Of a stretch of DNA of 64,000 nt, positions 15,637 to 25,489 are shown piece after piece. The notes below the pieces were generated by a model. The model was given only the letters and a program-made list of their open reading frames with translations. It was not told the DNA's origin and did no database searches. The stretch comes from Bacteroides sp. AN502(2024) (GTDB lineage Bacteria > Bacteroidota > Bacteroidia > Bacteroidales > Bacteroidaceae), in assembly GCF_041227145.1 (NCBI RefSeq), contig NZ_JBGFSP010000003.1, forward strand, positions 2,480,001 to 2,544,000. The letters run 5' to 3'. Every line of letters starts with the position of its first letter. Within the stretch, counting starts at the first letter, position 1. The position numbers and the translations under genes are program-made.

Positions 15637-18331
15637 TTCTGCTTTTTTTCTGAATAACACGTCGGACAAGGCGGATCACTTCTCCCACCCATAACACCGT
15701 GGACGAAGTGCCTATGATGAAAAGCCACGTTTGCCAGTCGAGCGGTTCGGTACGGAATACAGCTCCACCGAATTGTACGATGAGGAACTGTCCGCCGAGA
15801 ATGGCCAGTACAATCAGTTCCATCCCATACGATTGGGAAAGCCCCTTGAACGCCGAATCGGTAGTGCCGAATACACGGGCATTGAACAGATTCCAGAATT
15901 GCAGCATGACAAAGAAGGTGAAGAAAATGGTCAGGTTGCGCACAGTCATTCCTTGTGTGCTGTGGTCGAAATAATAAATCATCCCGAGCAGTAGGACGAG
16001 GAAGATGGAACCCACACCTATGATACAGGATTTCATGGCCCTGCTGATGATAAAATCGGTGCTGCGGCGCGGTTTCTCAAGCATGACGGTTTCGCTGGGT
16101 GGGATGGAGGCAAGAGCCAGAGCGGCAAAAGTATCCATGATCAGGTTCACCCATAACATCTGCGTGACGGTCAGCGGAAGTTCCGTACCGATGAGGGAGC
16201 CTAACAGAACGATAAGCAATGCCACAAAGTTGATCGTCAGCTGGAAGAGAATGAAACGCTGGATATTCTTATACAGTGAACGTCCCCACATAACGGCGGT
16301 TCCGATACTGTTGAAAGAGTCGTCGAGCAATGTAATATCACTGGCCTCTTTGGCTACGGAAGTACCCGTGCCCATCGACAGGCCTACTTGGGCATGATTC
16401 AGCGCCGGGGCATCGTTCGTCCCGTCGCCGGTCACGGCTACGACTGCTCCTTTCTGTTGGAGCAACTGTACCAGACGCTGTTTGTCTGTCGGGCGGGCGC
16501 GCGACATGATTTTGAGGTCCATTACCCTGTCCAATGCCTCCTCGTCACTCAATTCGGCAAATGCAACACCGGTGATCCGGTTTCGTTCCGTATCGGTTTC
16601 GGGGTTCCAAAGGCCGATCTGACGTGCGATTTCCGTGGCAGTGCCCGGAGTGTCACCGGTCACGATCTTGATGCCGATGCCTGCCGACTGACATTTCGCA
16701 ACCGCAGCAGGTACGTCCGGACGAATCGGGTCGGAGATGGCAACCACTCCCAAGAAACACAGGTCGTTGGCCGCCACCAGTTCCGTGCAATCGTCCGACT
16801 CATTCTCTCCAACGATCTTGAAGGCAAATCCCAGTGTACGCATGGCCATATTCTGATAAGCCGACAGTTGTGCTTCCACTGTAGACCGATATTCTGCGGC
16901 ATCCACCCGTTGTCCGTCCAGAATCACCTCTTTGCACTTGCTCAAAACGATTTCGGGAGCTCCTTTGATATAAAGTATCTTCTTGCCGATGAGGGGAGAC
17001 TCGACATGAGTTGCCATGAATTTCCGCTCGGTGGAGAAGGTGAGTTGATCGAGGACGTGTGCCTGCTCGCGGAGTTGCAGGTAGTCTCTTCCCTGTTTGT
17101 CAAGCCAGAGCAATAAAGCCACTTCGGTCGGGTTTCCTACGCCTTTGGGCTTCTCTCCGTCGGCCGGCTCTTCCAGGAAAGCTGTTGAGTTGACACTGAT
17201 GCCCTCTGCGATCAGTGCGCTGATGTCATCATCAGACAAGTCGCTGCCATGGGGGATACCATAGAAATTGGGCTCGTACACCTGCATCAGATTTTGCGTC
17301 AGCGTGCCGGTTTTATCCGTACAAATCACGGTGATGGCTCCCATGGTTTCGCAGGCGTGCATCTTCCGCACCAAGTTGTTGGTGGAAAGCATGCGGCGCA
17401 TGTTCAATGCCAGGCTCAGAGTGACGCTCATGGGCAATCCTTCGGGCACGGCCACTACAATCAGTGTGACTGCCATCATGAAATATTTCAGTGTCCGTTC
17501 GAGAACCGGAAGCCACTCGTGCCATCCGTTGAGCGAACCGAAATCAAAGAAGAGTAATACATCCTTGACAAAGAATATAAGGAAAGCAAGACCGGCAACG
17601 GTAAACCCGATCTTTCCGATCAGGTTTGCCAGTCGGGTCAGCTGTATGTTCAGCGGGGTGGGCTCGAGATTCTCCTCCGTGCTCTGGCGGGCCACTTTCC
17701 CGATTTCAGTGGCATCACCCACGTGTAGCACACGCATGGTTCCATGCCCGTCGACTACGGTAGTGCCACGCATCACCCGGTTAGAGGCATACGTCGCCTC
17801 TCCATCAAAATCCGTTTCTACCGTGGTTTTATTGATCACGGGCTCTCCCGTCAGGTTGGACTCGTTTACTTGCAGGGAGACAGCTTCGAGCAACTCACCG
17901 TCAGCGGGAATCTCCTCACCCGTCTCCAGCATCACAATGTCACCTACCACGATGTCTTTGCGGGGGATTTCCTGTACATGTCCGTTCCGGATCACTTTTA
18001 CCAATGTCTCTTCGTTGACTGCATTGAGCAAGTCGAATTTCTTGCCGGCATCATATTCGAAAAAGAAACCGATTCCGGTGGCCAGTAAGATAGCGGCTAT
18101 GATTCCGATTGTTTCGGCATATTCGTTCTCGATGATGGAAATGATGAACGAGAAGATGGCCGCCACCAATAATACACGCACAACCGGGTCTTCAAATTTT
18201 TCCAGATAGAGCTTCCAGAGAGAAGGGCGCTTGGGGGGCGTCAACAGGTTGATGCCATGTTTCTCCCTGCTTTGCAGGACTTCGTTATCCGTCAGTCCTA
18301 AGTGATAACAGTCGTTTTTATGGGTACTCAT
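15626..18331 (-). CDS. Calcium-translocating P-type ATPase (PMCA/SERCA-like)
   Basis: At 901 residues it is a complete P2-type ATPase: actuator TGEP at 161-164, the transmembrane VAVPEGLP at 293-300 typical of Ca2+ pumps, the phosphorylated aspartate D339 in CTDKTGTLTQ, a nucleotide domain with FSTERKFMA and KGAPE, and the hinge VTGDGTNDAPAL. Ten membrane segments are expected. It pumps Ca2+ (or a similar cation) out of the cytoplasm. It heads a run with HAD, ribF, the micro-ORF and CPBP protease, overlapping the HAD start by 11 nt. Confidence 0.94.
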   Translation of the reverse strand: MSTHKNDCYHLGLTDNEVLQSREKHGINLLTPPKRPSLWKLYLEKFEDPVVRVLLVAAIFSFIISIIENEYAETIGIIAAILLATGIGFFFEYDAGKKFDLLNAVNEETLVKVIRNGHVQEIPRKDIVVGDIVMLETGEEIPADGELLEAVSLQVNESNLTGEPVINKTTVETDFDGEATYASNRVMRGTTVVDGHGTMRVLHVGDATEIGKVARQSTEENLEPTPLNIQLTRLANLIGKIGFTVAGLAFLIFFVKDVLLFFDFGSLNGWHEWLPVLERTLKYFMMAVTLIVVAVPEGLPMSVTLSLALNMRRMLSTNNLVRKMHACETMGAITVICTDKTGTLTQNLMQVYEPNFYGIPHGSDLSDDDISALIAEGISVNSTAFLEEPADGEKPKGVGNPTEVALLLWLDKQGRDYLQLREQAHVLDQLTFSTERKFMATHVESPLIGKKILYIKGAPEIVLSKCKEVILDGQRVDAAEYRSTVEAQLSAYQNMAMRTLGFAFKIVGENESDDCTELVAANDLCFLGVVAISDPIRPDVPAAVAKCQSAGIGIKIVTGDTPGTATEIARQIGLWNPETDTERNRITGVAFAELSDEEALDRVMDLKIMSRARPTDKQRLVQLLQQKGAVVAVTGDGTNDAPALNHAQVGLSMGTGTSVAKEASDITLLDDSFNSIGTAVMWGRSLYKNIQRFILFQLTINFVALLIVLLGSLIGTELPLTVTQMLWVNLIMDTFAALALASIPPSETVMLEKPRRSTDFIISRAMKSCIIGVGSIFLVLLLGMIYYFDHSTQGMTVRNLTIFFTFFVMLQFWNLFNARVFGTTDSAFKGLSQSYGMELIVLAILGGQFLIVQFGGAVFRTEPLDWQTWLFIIGTSSTVLWVGEVIRLVRRVIQKKSRNGK

Positions 18332-18359
18332 GCAGATACGTGCGTTTAATTTCGAATCA

Positions 18360-18367
18360 CAAAGGTA
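18360..18367 (-). promoter_or_regulatory. -7 element of the ATPase-ribF operon
   Basis: TACCTTTG on the minus strand lies 28 nt before the ATPase start. The -33 box is poor (TTTCG about 18 nt upstream). The rest of 18368-18533 shows nothing else. Confidence 0.5.
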
Positions 18368-18528
18368 TGAATAAAAAGTGAAATGCGAAATTATGAAGCA
18401 GGACGGTTTTCAAATCGTTACTCGCCGGGAAGTGATTTTTAACACATGGTACCGTAATTGACAGCTTGTGACTTCGGTTGGCTTATCAATCGTTGGGGGA
18501 CACAAATGAAATATGAACGGTGTGTCTT

Positions 18529-18545
18529 TTACTCTATTTCGAGAC
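18529..18545. repeat. Inverted repeat flanking the FISUMP gene (left arm)
   Basis: TTACTCTATTTCGAGAC here has a reverse-complement partner at 19872-19890, TTACTCTATTTCCCGAGAC when read in the same sense, identical except for a 2-nt insertion. The arms bracket the whole FISUMP gene. Confidence 0.45.
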
Positions 18546-19781
18546 AGGACGGATACTCAACCCGTAGTAGCGTTCAATCCGACCCACGCCGTGGTTGAGG
18601 TTGTCAAAGTAGAGGTAGTATGCATTCGGCCCACCGCCCTCGCCGGGTGTAGAGCACCAAAAGGTGCAAGTCTCCGACTTGCTGTTGAACGACGTCCCGG
18701 AGCGCCAACCGGCGGCGGGGAGGAATATGGAGTTGCCATTTATTTTGCTCGTGACTTTGTAGCCGTTATGGCCACCTAGTGTCGTCTTTGTCCATGTGCA
18801 ATTGTCGATAAGCTCTTGAACCTCCGCTTTCGTCGGCAATCGCCACGGAGCGCCCCAATTGGCACGGGCGACATCGTATTGACGATTACCGGCTATGTCG
18901 CCAAGATGCTTGTTCCAGGTCTTACAGTTTCCGACCGTATATTTTGACTTCGTTGTCGTTTCACCCCATGTATAGTAATTGCCGTAATCCGAAGGCGAAG
19001 ATGCACCGACATTGCATGTCGCCCACTTCACGCTCAGGCCCAGATCGACATATTTACATACAGTACTATTTGCAGAGTCATCGAAAACAGCCCTGATGCT
19101 CTTACCGAATGGGCGCCTGTCCCGACTTATGGCGGAGTAATTTTTTTGATTGAAATTGAATTCATAAGCATATTTCAGAGTGTTGTCAACGTAAGGCGTA
19201 GAACACCAATAATATCCACATACCCCCGTTCCCAATGCTACCCGTCCGGACATGAAACCGGCGCTAGGCAGGAAAATGGAGTTACCGTTCGGCCCGGTAA
19301 TTTTGCAGCCTTTGCACCCGTTGCGGGTCGTCCACGTCCATGTACACATACTGTGCAGTTCATCGATCTCTTTCTTTGTCGGCAGTCGCCACTTGCCGCC
19401 CCAGTTTGCTCGTGCGGCATCGTATCGGGGATCGCCCGATATGTCACCGAGATGCTTCTTGTCCGTTTTGCTATTCGTATTGTATGCCGGCTTGGAAGTG
19501 ATTTCTCCCCATGCGAAATAATCGCCATATTTCTCTGGCGAAGATGCACCGACATTGCATGTTGCCCACTTCACGCTCAACCCCAGATCAACCCACTCGT
19601 GATTGTCGTTTCGTTCGATGCCGGCTTGCAATGCTTCTGACATGAAGTTGTCTGTACATGATTGCACAACATCGGATTCGGCCGTTGCCGGCACGGATGC
19701 CACCATACATACAATAGCAAAGAGTGCGGCTAACAAACCGCCGGAGGCTTTTCTTCTGCCTGATACTGAATTTCTTTTCAT
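18534..19781 (-). CDS. Secreted protein with two FISUMP repeats
   Basis: A 415-residue exported protein: basic N-terminus, then LLAALFAIVCMVASVPATA as signal peptide. Two tandem copies of one domain follow, starting EWVDLGLSVKWATCNVGAS (about 60) and KYVDLGLSVKWATCNVGAS (about 240). Both contain YGDYFAWGE-type, RANWGxxWRLPTK and IFLPxAG motifs of the FISUMP (Fibrobacter succinogenes major paralogous) domain. This family is found in surface proteins, with no established activity; a carbohydrate- or matrix-binding role is only a guess. It is more GC-rich than its neighbours and lies next to a gene-poor repeat region, which suggests acquisition. Start set at MKRNSVSG, next to the signal peptide. 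Confidence 0.82.
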   Translation of the reverse strand: MKRNSVSGRRKASGGLLAALFAIVCMVASVPATAESDVVQSCTDNFMSEALQAGIERNDNHEWVDLGLSVKWATCNVGASSPEKYGDYFAWGEITSKPAYNTNSKTDKKHLGDISGDPRYDAARANWGGKWRLPTKKEIDELHSMCTWTWTTRNGCKGCKITGPNGNSIFLPSAGFMSGRVALGTGVCGYYWCSTPYVDNTLKYAYEFNFNQKNYSAISRDRRPFGKSIRAVFDDSANSTVCKYVDLGLSVKWATCNVGASSPSDYGNYYTWGETTTKSKYTVGNCKTWNKHLGDIAGNRQYDVARANWGAPWRLPTKAEVQELIDNCTWTKTTLGGHNGYKVTSKINGNSIFLPAAGWRSGTSFNSKSETCTFWCSTPGEGGGPNAYYLYFDNLNHGVGRIERYYGLSIRPVSK

Positions 19782-20604
19782 AGTTATACGTTCGAATTTA
19801 TTTTGCATTATAATGATCTTGGCGATGATTGTTGCGGCAAATATACGGAGAATTCGTGAGATTACGGTATGGTCTCGGGAAATAGAGTAAGGTATTGGCA
19901 CGGTCCTTTCATTTAAAACGGTTTTGTTCTCTCAAAAATGGCCGGATAAAAGAAAAGGCATGGCTGAGCTTACGAGAGGCTTTCCCATGAGTTTTATAAA
20001 GTTGTTGCGATTCTTGGCTCAAAAATGAAAAAAAACGAATTTCGATAGAAAGATGATTGCCTGACCTACAAACATCAACAAATTACCCGGTTCGCATTGG
20101 ACCGAGTAGGGGGGATGTCTATACTTTTATCTTAATGGAAAGAGCCGTGCGGACAGGTGATTGGGGCAAGCGGCTTGAAAAGCCGGAAGCAACCGGAAGC
20201 AACGCCGAAGCATCGTTGGGACTTTGCTACGTTACCCACCCGTAACCACGCCTGAAACTGTCGGATGGTGAACGGAACAGAAGTGACACCCACGGGACGA
20301 ATATGCCATGCCCATCGCATGTGCACTTGCGTGTTTTTGACCATCTGTTTGATTGTGGCCGTTGCGAACAGCCCGAAACAAGCGATGGTAAATGCGTTTC
20401 AAGAGGTAGTTGCTTGCTCTTTGAGATACTTCATGGAAGTATGAGCTTGGCGATTGCTGAAAGAACGAGGATTTATGTATGGCAGCATATAAAAACAGAA
20501 GAAGGCTCATCTGTTCCGATAGAAAGCGTCCGGAAAACACGGCTCTTGAGCCTGACAGGCAATCCAAACAAGTCGGAATCGTTCATCACAAGTCTCAAAC
20601 AGCT
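19782..20604. other. Gene-poor region without a supported gene
   Basis: Frames of up to about 110 codons occur on both strands, but none has a credible start, ribosome site, composition or family. The right arm of the FISUMP inverted repeat lies at 19872-19890. The composition (GC-rich patches, no promoter consensus) suggests decayed sequence. I could not recognise any transposase or integrase remnant. Confidence 0.5.
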
Positions 20605-20875
20605 TTTTGGCAAACAATAAACGCGGTTTCCTCTTCCTCCCAACTCTCCGGCAAACAATAAACACGGTTTCCTCTTCCTCCCAACTCTCCGGCAAACAAT
20701 AAACACGGTTTTCCTTTCCAACCAACTCTCCGGCAAGCAAGAAACACAGTTTCCTCTTCCTTCCAACACTCCGGCAAACAAAAAACACGGTTTCCTCTTC
20801 CTCCCAACTCTCCGGCAAGCAAAAAACACGGTTTCCTCTTCCTCCCAACAACACAGACAAACAAAAAACACATAA
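20605..20875. repeat. 41-bp minisatellite, six full copies plus partial ends
   Basis: A unit of the form CTCCGGCAAACAATAAACAC + GGTTTCCTCTTCCTCCCAA recurs with GG marks at 20609, 20650, 20691, 20732, 20773 and 20814, exactly 41 bp apart; later copies vary at a few bases. Because 41 is not a multiple of 3, the minus strand stays open in all three frames across the array, which produces several long spurious reading frames. There are no spacers, so this is not a CRISPR. The stretch from the array to rubredoxin (20876-21203) shows nothing apart from the leader dyad. Confidence 0.92.
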
Positions 20876-21121
20876 TCTTGCGTGCACTCATTCCAAAAGA
20901 GGCGGTAATCAGCCGATTATGGTTACGTCGGGCATTGAAATACGCCGGATACCTCGTTACCTAATTCCTTCCCGAACGGAAATATACTCAAAAACAGCTT
21001 CTCCGGTTTGTTTCTCCGGCATGATACGATACGAGCGGCAGCATGTCGCCGGATGAGTCGGGAGGTGGGCGTGATTGCATTGTGAATCGGTTGCATGACT
21101 TACACTTGGCATATTTTTTTT

Positions 21122-21201
21122 CGTTCGTTTGAAAATCATGTTGAACAAATCTCCCGCCGTTTGTGTTATATTAATCAGAAAACCTATTAAAAAAACGAAC
21201 G
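21122..21201 (+). promoter_or_regulatory. 9-bp inverted repeat in the rubredoxin leader
   Basis: CGTTCGTTT (21122-21130) pairs with AAACGAACG (21193-21201), which ends 2 nt before the rubredoxin ATG. If transcribed, the pairing would close a 62-nt loop over the translation start. It is weak on its own. Confidence 0.3.
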
Positions 21202-21203
21202 TT

Positions 21204-21368
21204 ATGAAAAAGTACATTTGCACGGTATGTGAGTATATCTATGATCCCGAACAAGGAGATCCGGAAAGTGGTATTGAACCGGGAACTGCATTTGAAGATA
21301 TTCCCGATGATTGGACTTGCCCGTTATGTGGGGTAGGAAAAGAGGACTTTGAACCGTACGAAGGATAA
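21204..21368 (+). CDS. Rubredoxin
   Basis: A 54-residue rubredoxin of standard length, with both iron-binding pairs: [12 protein letters not shown] (Cys 6 and 9) and [15 protein letters not shown] (Cys 39 and 42). It binds one Fe in a Cys4 site and carries electrons, typically in anaerobes to peroxide- or oxygen-reducing partners. The start at MKKYICTVC is fixed by family length; an upstream in-frame extension is not family-like. No neighbouring partner oxidoreductase is seen, so it appears monocistronic. Confidence 0.97.
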   Translation: MKKYICTVCEYIYDPEQGDPESGIEPGTAFEDIPDDWTCPLCGVGKEDFEPYEG

Positions 21369-21566
21369 AACTGAGAGAGAGAATGATTGAAAGGAGAATG
21401 GCTGGGTATATCCATAGATACCCGGTCATTTTTTTTGCTTTTATGGTGGGAAGCGGCGCTGACGGGTATAACCCTAATCTCTTGGATGCAAAATCGGAAG
21501 CGATGCATCATCGGGCGGCTGTCACGACCGGTCTGAGGACTTTAAAAGATAATGCTATCCATAAAA

Positions 21567-21797
21567 GAGGCTCTCTGACAAACAACGTCCTGTCTGCACG
21601 AAGAGAGTGTGCCGTAATGCCTACATATACAGCTGAGACTGTCTGACAGGTATCCATAATTAAAAGTCACCCCTGCCGAAGCATATTCCGGCAGGGGCAA
21701 AATCGTTAAAATAGGACTTGTCAGACAGCCTCTTTCCTCAAAAAGGGAATTCCGGCACACCCTCTTCTCATGACCGGGACCCGTTACACGGCCTCTT
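21567..21797. repeat. Nested palindromic intergenic repeat, copy 4
   Basis: Three shells of inverted sequence. Outer ends: GAGGCTCTCTGAC / ACCCGTTACACGGCCTC. The next shell: GAGAGTGTGCCGTAATGCC / GGGAATTCCGGCACACCCTC, related to the central element of copy 3. Innermost: a full copy of the common family (GAGACTGTCTGACAGGT ... ACTTGTCAGACAGCCTC) with hairpin CACCCCTGCCG / CGGCAGGGG. It ends 20 nt before the convergent phosphate transporter stop. Confidence 0.85.
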
Positions 21798-21817
21798 TAT
21801 CTCCCTTATCTTATCTG

Positions 21818-23515
21818 TTAAGAAACTTTTTTCTCTTTCACATCACTGCTGGCTTCCACTACATTCACCACATAATCGCCCAGCTTCTCACATTCGGCAA
21901 TGATATCCATGTAGTAAACCCCCATTTGATAATCATACTCCTTGTTGTTCACATCCAGGATATTCTGATTCTTCAATTGGTTGCGGTAGTTGTTGATTTC
22001 GTTTTCCAGATTGAACGACTTATTGATATCGATGCTCTGATGTTCCGTTTTCTCTACCACCGCAATCATTTGAGTAAGCGCATCGTTCGTCAGCTTCATC
22101 ATGAAGTGGATGTGTTCATATTGTTTCTCGATGAAGTCCAGGTTGGTCTGGCGTTTCCGGTTGATCGTACGTGCCAGGTTATAGCAGCTGTCGCCGATGC
22201 TTTCGATTTCTGTCACTTCGCGCAACATGGCACGTATCTGCAGCTTACTCTCCGAACTCAAACGGCCTTCGGATACCTGATTCAGGTAGTTGGCTATTTC
22301 AAGCTCCATATTGTCGCTGATGTTTTCATATTTCTCTATCCGGCTGAACAGCTTATTGAAATCGTCATCCTTTTCCGTATGCAGCAGGTCCTGTACCATG
22401 CCGAACATCCGGTGCGTACGTTCCGCGAAAAGATGGATCTCCTTCCGTGCCTGAAGGATGGAAAGTTCGGCAGTGGAAAGCATACCGCCGGTGATAAATC
22501 GCAGGCGGGGTTCTTCGTCTTCCTCTTTCGGATGGATTAAAGCGCATACGGTACGCTCGATCAGTTTCACAGCCCATATCAGTATGCAAACGTTGCAGAT
22601 GTTGAAGATGGAGTGGAACGCCGACAGTTTGTAGGAGATGGCCACTTCCGGATTATTGCTCGGGAAGAAAGAATCCACTACCCAGTTCACCAGTTCCATG
22701 AAAGGATGGAAGACAATCAACACCCACATCACGCCGAACACATTGAAAACAAAATGGGCCAATGCTGCCCGCTTAGCCTGTGTGTTGGCTGTAAGTGCGG
22801 CAAGATTGGCCGTGATAGTAGTACCGATGTTTTCTCCCAATACGAGTGCCGCTCCCAGTTCCAGACTGATCCACCCGTTGGCACACATGATTAATGTGAT
22901 GGCCATGGTGGCTGCGGAGGCTTGCACAATCATCGTCAGTATCGTACCGATGAGCATGAACAGGATGATGGAGAAGAATCCCATGTCCGTGTAGTTCTGT
23001 ACGAAGGCAAGCATCTCCGGGTTGGCATTCAGGTCGGGTGCATTTGCTTTCAGATAAGAAAGCCCCATGAAAAGGAACGAAAAACCGAAAATGAATTCAC
23101 CGATGGATTTGCGGTTGCTCTTGCCGGAGAAGATCAGTGGAAGGGCGATGGCCAGGAGGGGGAGGGCGAAGGCGGCCATGTCAACCTTAAATCCGAAAAT
23201 GGAAATGATCCAGGCAGTGACGGTAGTACCGATATTGGCACCCATAATCACGCTGATGGATTCGGCAAGTGTAAGTAGCCCGGCGTTCACGAAACTGACG
23301 ACCATCACCGTTGTTGCCGAAGAAGACTGGATAAGGGCTGTAATCAACACTCCTGTTAGAACTCCCGTTACCCGGTTGGTGGTCATTGCCGTTAGAATGC
23401 TTCGCAATCTGTCACCCGCGACCTTTTGTAAGCCCTCGCTCATGATCTTCATTCCGTAGAGGAAGAGTCCTAATGAACCTATGAGCTTTAAAAAATCATA
23501 AAAAGAATATTCCAT
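21818..23515 (-). CDS. Na/Pi cotransporter family protein with PhoU-like domain
   Basis: A 565-residue protein. The N-terminal 330 residues form the Na/Pi (NptA/SLC34-like) membrane domain, with the duplicated QSSSAT signatures visible as ALIQSSSATTVMVVSF (about 60) and IVQASAATMAITLIM (about 205) and GANIGTTVTAWI / GENIGTTITANL. The C-terminal about 200 residues are helical and PhoU-like (IEKYENISDNMELEIANYL, EIESIGDSCYNLAR). It probably imports phosphate with sodium, with the PhoU part sensing or regulating it. It sits convergent to rubredoxin and divergent from the nucleoside kinase gene. Confidence 0.93.
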   Translation of the reverse strand: MEYSFYDFLKLIGSLGLFLYGMKIMSEGLQKVAGDRLRSILTAMTTNRVTGVLTGVLITALIQSSSATTVMVVSFVNAGLLTLAESISVIMGANIGTTVTAWIISIFGFKVDMAAFALPLLAIALPLIFSGKSNRKSIGEFIFGFSFLFMGLSYLKANAPDLNANPEMLAFVQNYTDMGFFSIILFMLIGTILTMIVQASAATMAITLIMCANGWISLELGAALVLGENIGTTITANLAALTANTQAKRAALAHFVFNVFGVMWVLIVFHPFMELVNWVVDSFFPSNNPEVAISYKLSAFHSIFNICNVCILIWAVKLIERTVCALIHPKEEDEEPRLRFITGGMLSTAELSILQARKEIHLFAERTHRMFGMVQDLLHTEKDDDFNKLFSRIEKYENISDNMELEIANYLNQVSEGRLSSESKLQIRAMLREVTEIESIGDSCYNLARTINRKRQTNLDFIEKQYEHIHFMMKLTNDALTQMIAVVEKTEHQSIDINKSFNLENEINNYRNQLKNQNILDVNNKEYDYQMGVYYMDIIAECEKLGDYVVNVVEASSDVKEKKVS

Positions 23516-23598
23516 CTATAATATTTTTAATGGTTATTTGTTCTCAATCTGATTATAAGTATATTAGTCCCAAATTATTCACCTTTTAACAAAACCCG

Positions 23599-25272
23599 AT
23601 GAAACAGATGTTACAAATATGCTGCAAAAATAACAATATTTCCAAAGAATTCCCTATCGGAAGTTCACTTTTGGATATTTATTATGGTTTTAATCTTAAT
23701 TTTCCTTATCAGGTAGTGAGTGCCAAGGTCAACAATCGCTCCGAGGGACTTAATTTTAAGGTATATAGCAATAAGGATGTGGAGTTTCTGGATGTGAGAG
23801 ACCCCTCCGGTATGCGCACGTATGTCCGTTCGCTCTGTTTTGTCTTGTTTAAAGCGGTTACGGAGCTGTTTCCCGAAGGAAAATTGTTTGTGGAACATCC
23901 TGTGTCGAAAGGCTATTTCTGCAATTTGCGGATGGGACGCCCCATCGAGCTGGAGGATGTGAGGCGCATCAAGCAACGGATGCAGGAGATCATTGCGGAA
24001 GATATTCCTTATCACCGCATGGAATGTCATACGGCGGAAGCGGTGCGGATCTTCAGTGAGCGGGGGATGAATGATAAAGTGAAATTATTGGAAACTTCCG
24101 GTTCTCTTTATACCTATTATTATACGTTGGGCGATACGGTTGATTTTTATTATGGCAATCTGCTGCCCAGTACCGGATATCTTCATCTGTTCGATATCGT
24201 AAAGTATTACGACGGGCTGTTGCTCCGGATTCCGAGCCGCGAAAACCCGAATGTGCTCGAAGAGGTGGTGAAGCAGGAGAAGATGTTGGATGTCTTTAAG
24301 GAGTATCTGAACTGGAGCTATATCATGGGACTCAATAATGCCGGAGATGTTAACCTGGCCTGTGAGGAAGGACATGCCACCGATCTGATTAATGTGGCGG
24401 AAGCCTTGCAGGAGAAAAAGATAGCGCAGATAGCCGATACGATCTTCCATCGTGGAGAAAATGGCAACCGGATCAAACTGGTTCTGATTGCCGGACCCTC
24501 TTCTTCGGGAAAGACCACTTTCAGCAAACGGCTTTCGATTCAGCTGATGACCAATGGGTTGAAGCCGTTCCCGATCTCTTTGGACAATTATTTCGTTGAC
24601 CGCGAAGAAACCCCCTTGGATGAGAACGGAAACTATGATTACGAATCACTCTATGCGCTCGATCTGGAATTGTTCAATCAACAGTTGCAGGCGCTTCTCC
24701 GTGGCGAAGAGGTGGAACTGCCCCGGTTTAATTTCTCTCTTGGCAAGAAGGAATATAAAGGTGACAAACTGAAAATAGAGGACAATACCATCCTGATTCT
24801 GGAGGGTATCCATGCCTTGAATCCCGAACTGACACCGCATATACCGGCCGAACGGAAATTCAAGATTTACGTTTCGGCATTAACCACCATCTCGTTGGAC
24901 GATCACAACTGGATTCCGACTACGGACAACCGTTTGCTGCGCCGCATTATCCGCGACTTTAATTATCGGGGATACTCTGCACGTGAGACCATATCACGCT
25001 GGCCCAGTGTGCGTGCCGGCGAAGATAAATGGATCTTTCCTTATCAAGAGAATGCCGATGTCATGTTCAATTCTGCACTGCTCTTTGAATTTGCCGTACT
25101 GCGTTTGCATGCCGAACCTATTCTGATGGGGGTTCCGCGTAACTGTCCTGAATATGGTGAGGCCTACCGGTTACTGAAGTTTATCAGATATTTCGTCCCG
25201 GTGCAGGATAAGGAGATTCCGCCTACCTCCTTACTGCGTGAGTTTCTGGGAGGAAGCAGCTTTAAATATTAA
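23599..25272 (+). CDS. Nucleoside (uridine-type) kinase with TGS/ThrRS-like N-terminus
   Basis: A 557-residue protein. The first 60 residues resemble a TGS domain (NISKEFPIGSSLLDIYYG); residues about 75-260 resemble the second domain of threonyl-tRNA synthetase (HPVSKGYFCNL, YHRMECHTAEAVRIF). The C-terminal part is a phosphoribulokinase/uridine kinase domain: P-loop GPSSSGKT at 299-306, then PISLDNYFVDREETPLDENG and LRRIIRDFNYRGYSARET. Such proteins are annotated as nucleoside kinases; the fused tRNA-synthetase-like part hints at RNA or aminoacyl binding. It is divergent from the Na/Pi transporter gene, with 83 nt between the starts. Confidence 0.9.
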   Translation: MKQMLQICCKNNNISKEFPIGSSLLDIYYGFNLNFPYQVVSAKVNNRSEGLNFKVYSNKDVEFLDVRDPSGMRTYVRSLCFVLFKAVTELFPEGKLFVEHPVSKGYFCNLRMGRPIELEDVRRIKQRMQEIIAEDIPYHRMECHTAEAVRIFSERGMNDKVKLLETSGSLYTYYYTLGDTVDFYYGNLLPSTGYLHLFDIVKYYDGLLLRIPSRENPNVLEEVVKQEKMLDVFKEYLNWSYIMGLNNAGDVNLACEEGHATDLINVAEALQEKKIAQIADTIFHRGENGNRIKLVLIAGPSSSGKTTFSKRLSIQLMTNGLKPFPISLDNYFVDREETPLDENGNYDYESLYALDLELFNQQLQALLRGEEVELPRFNFSLGKKEYKGDKLKIEDNTILILEGIHALNPELTPHIPAERKFKIYVSALTTISLDDHNWIPTTDNRLLRRIIRDFNYRGYSARETISRWPSVRAGEDKWIFPYQENADVMFNSALLFEFAVLRLHAEPILMGVPRNCPEYGEAYRLLKFIRYFVPVQDKEIPPTSLLREFLGGSSFKY

Positions 25273-25489
25273 GTATAAAAAATTAGGATATATGGGTGAT
25301 TTGTGCTTCCTTTGCAGGAAATATGGTAAATCTTTTATTACAGAGTAAGGAAAGGGTATACAAAAATAGAGAAATTTGAATAGTATTTTGAAGAAAGGGT
25401 GTTAAGGTTGTTGTGAAAAACCTTAAAATGCTGAACTTTTGATTACTTTTGTTGTTAAGAAGAGACTGTATACAACAAAAAATGTGAGT

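Noticed and set aside
20057..20567. Short frames on both strands between the FISUMP gene and the minisatellite, considered as transposase remnants
   Set aside because: No DDE, tyrosine or serine recombinase motif could be recognised in any frame.
20605..20875. CRISPR array
   Set aside because: Units are contiguous without unique spacers, and no cas genes are nearby.
20473..20891. Three overlapping minus-strand reading frames of 98-132 codons with Glu/Arg/Cys repeats
   Set aside because: They are by-products of the 41-bp tandem repeat, which lacks stops in all three frames. No start context, no family.
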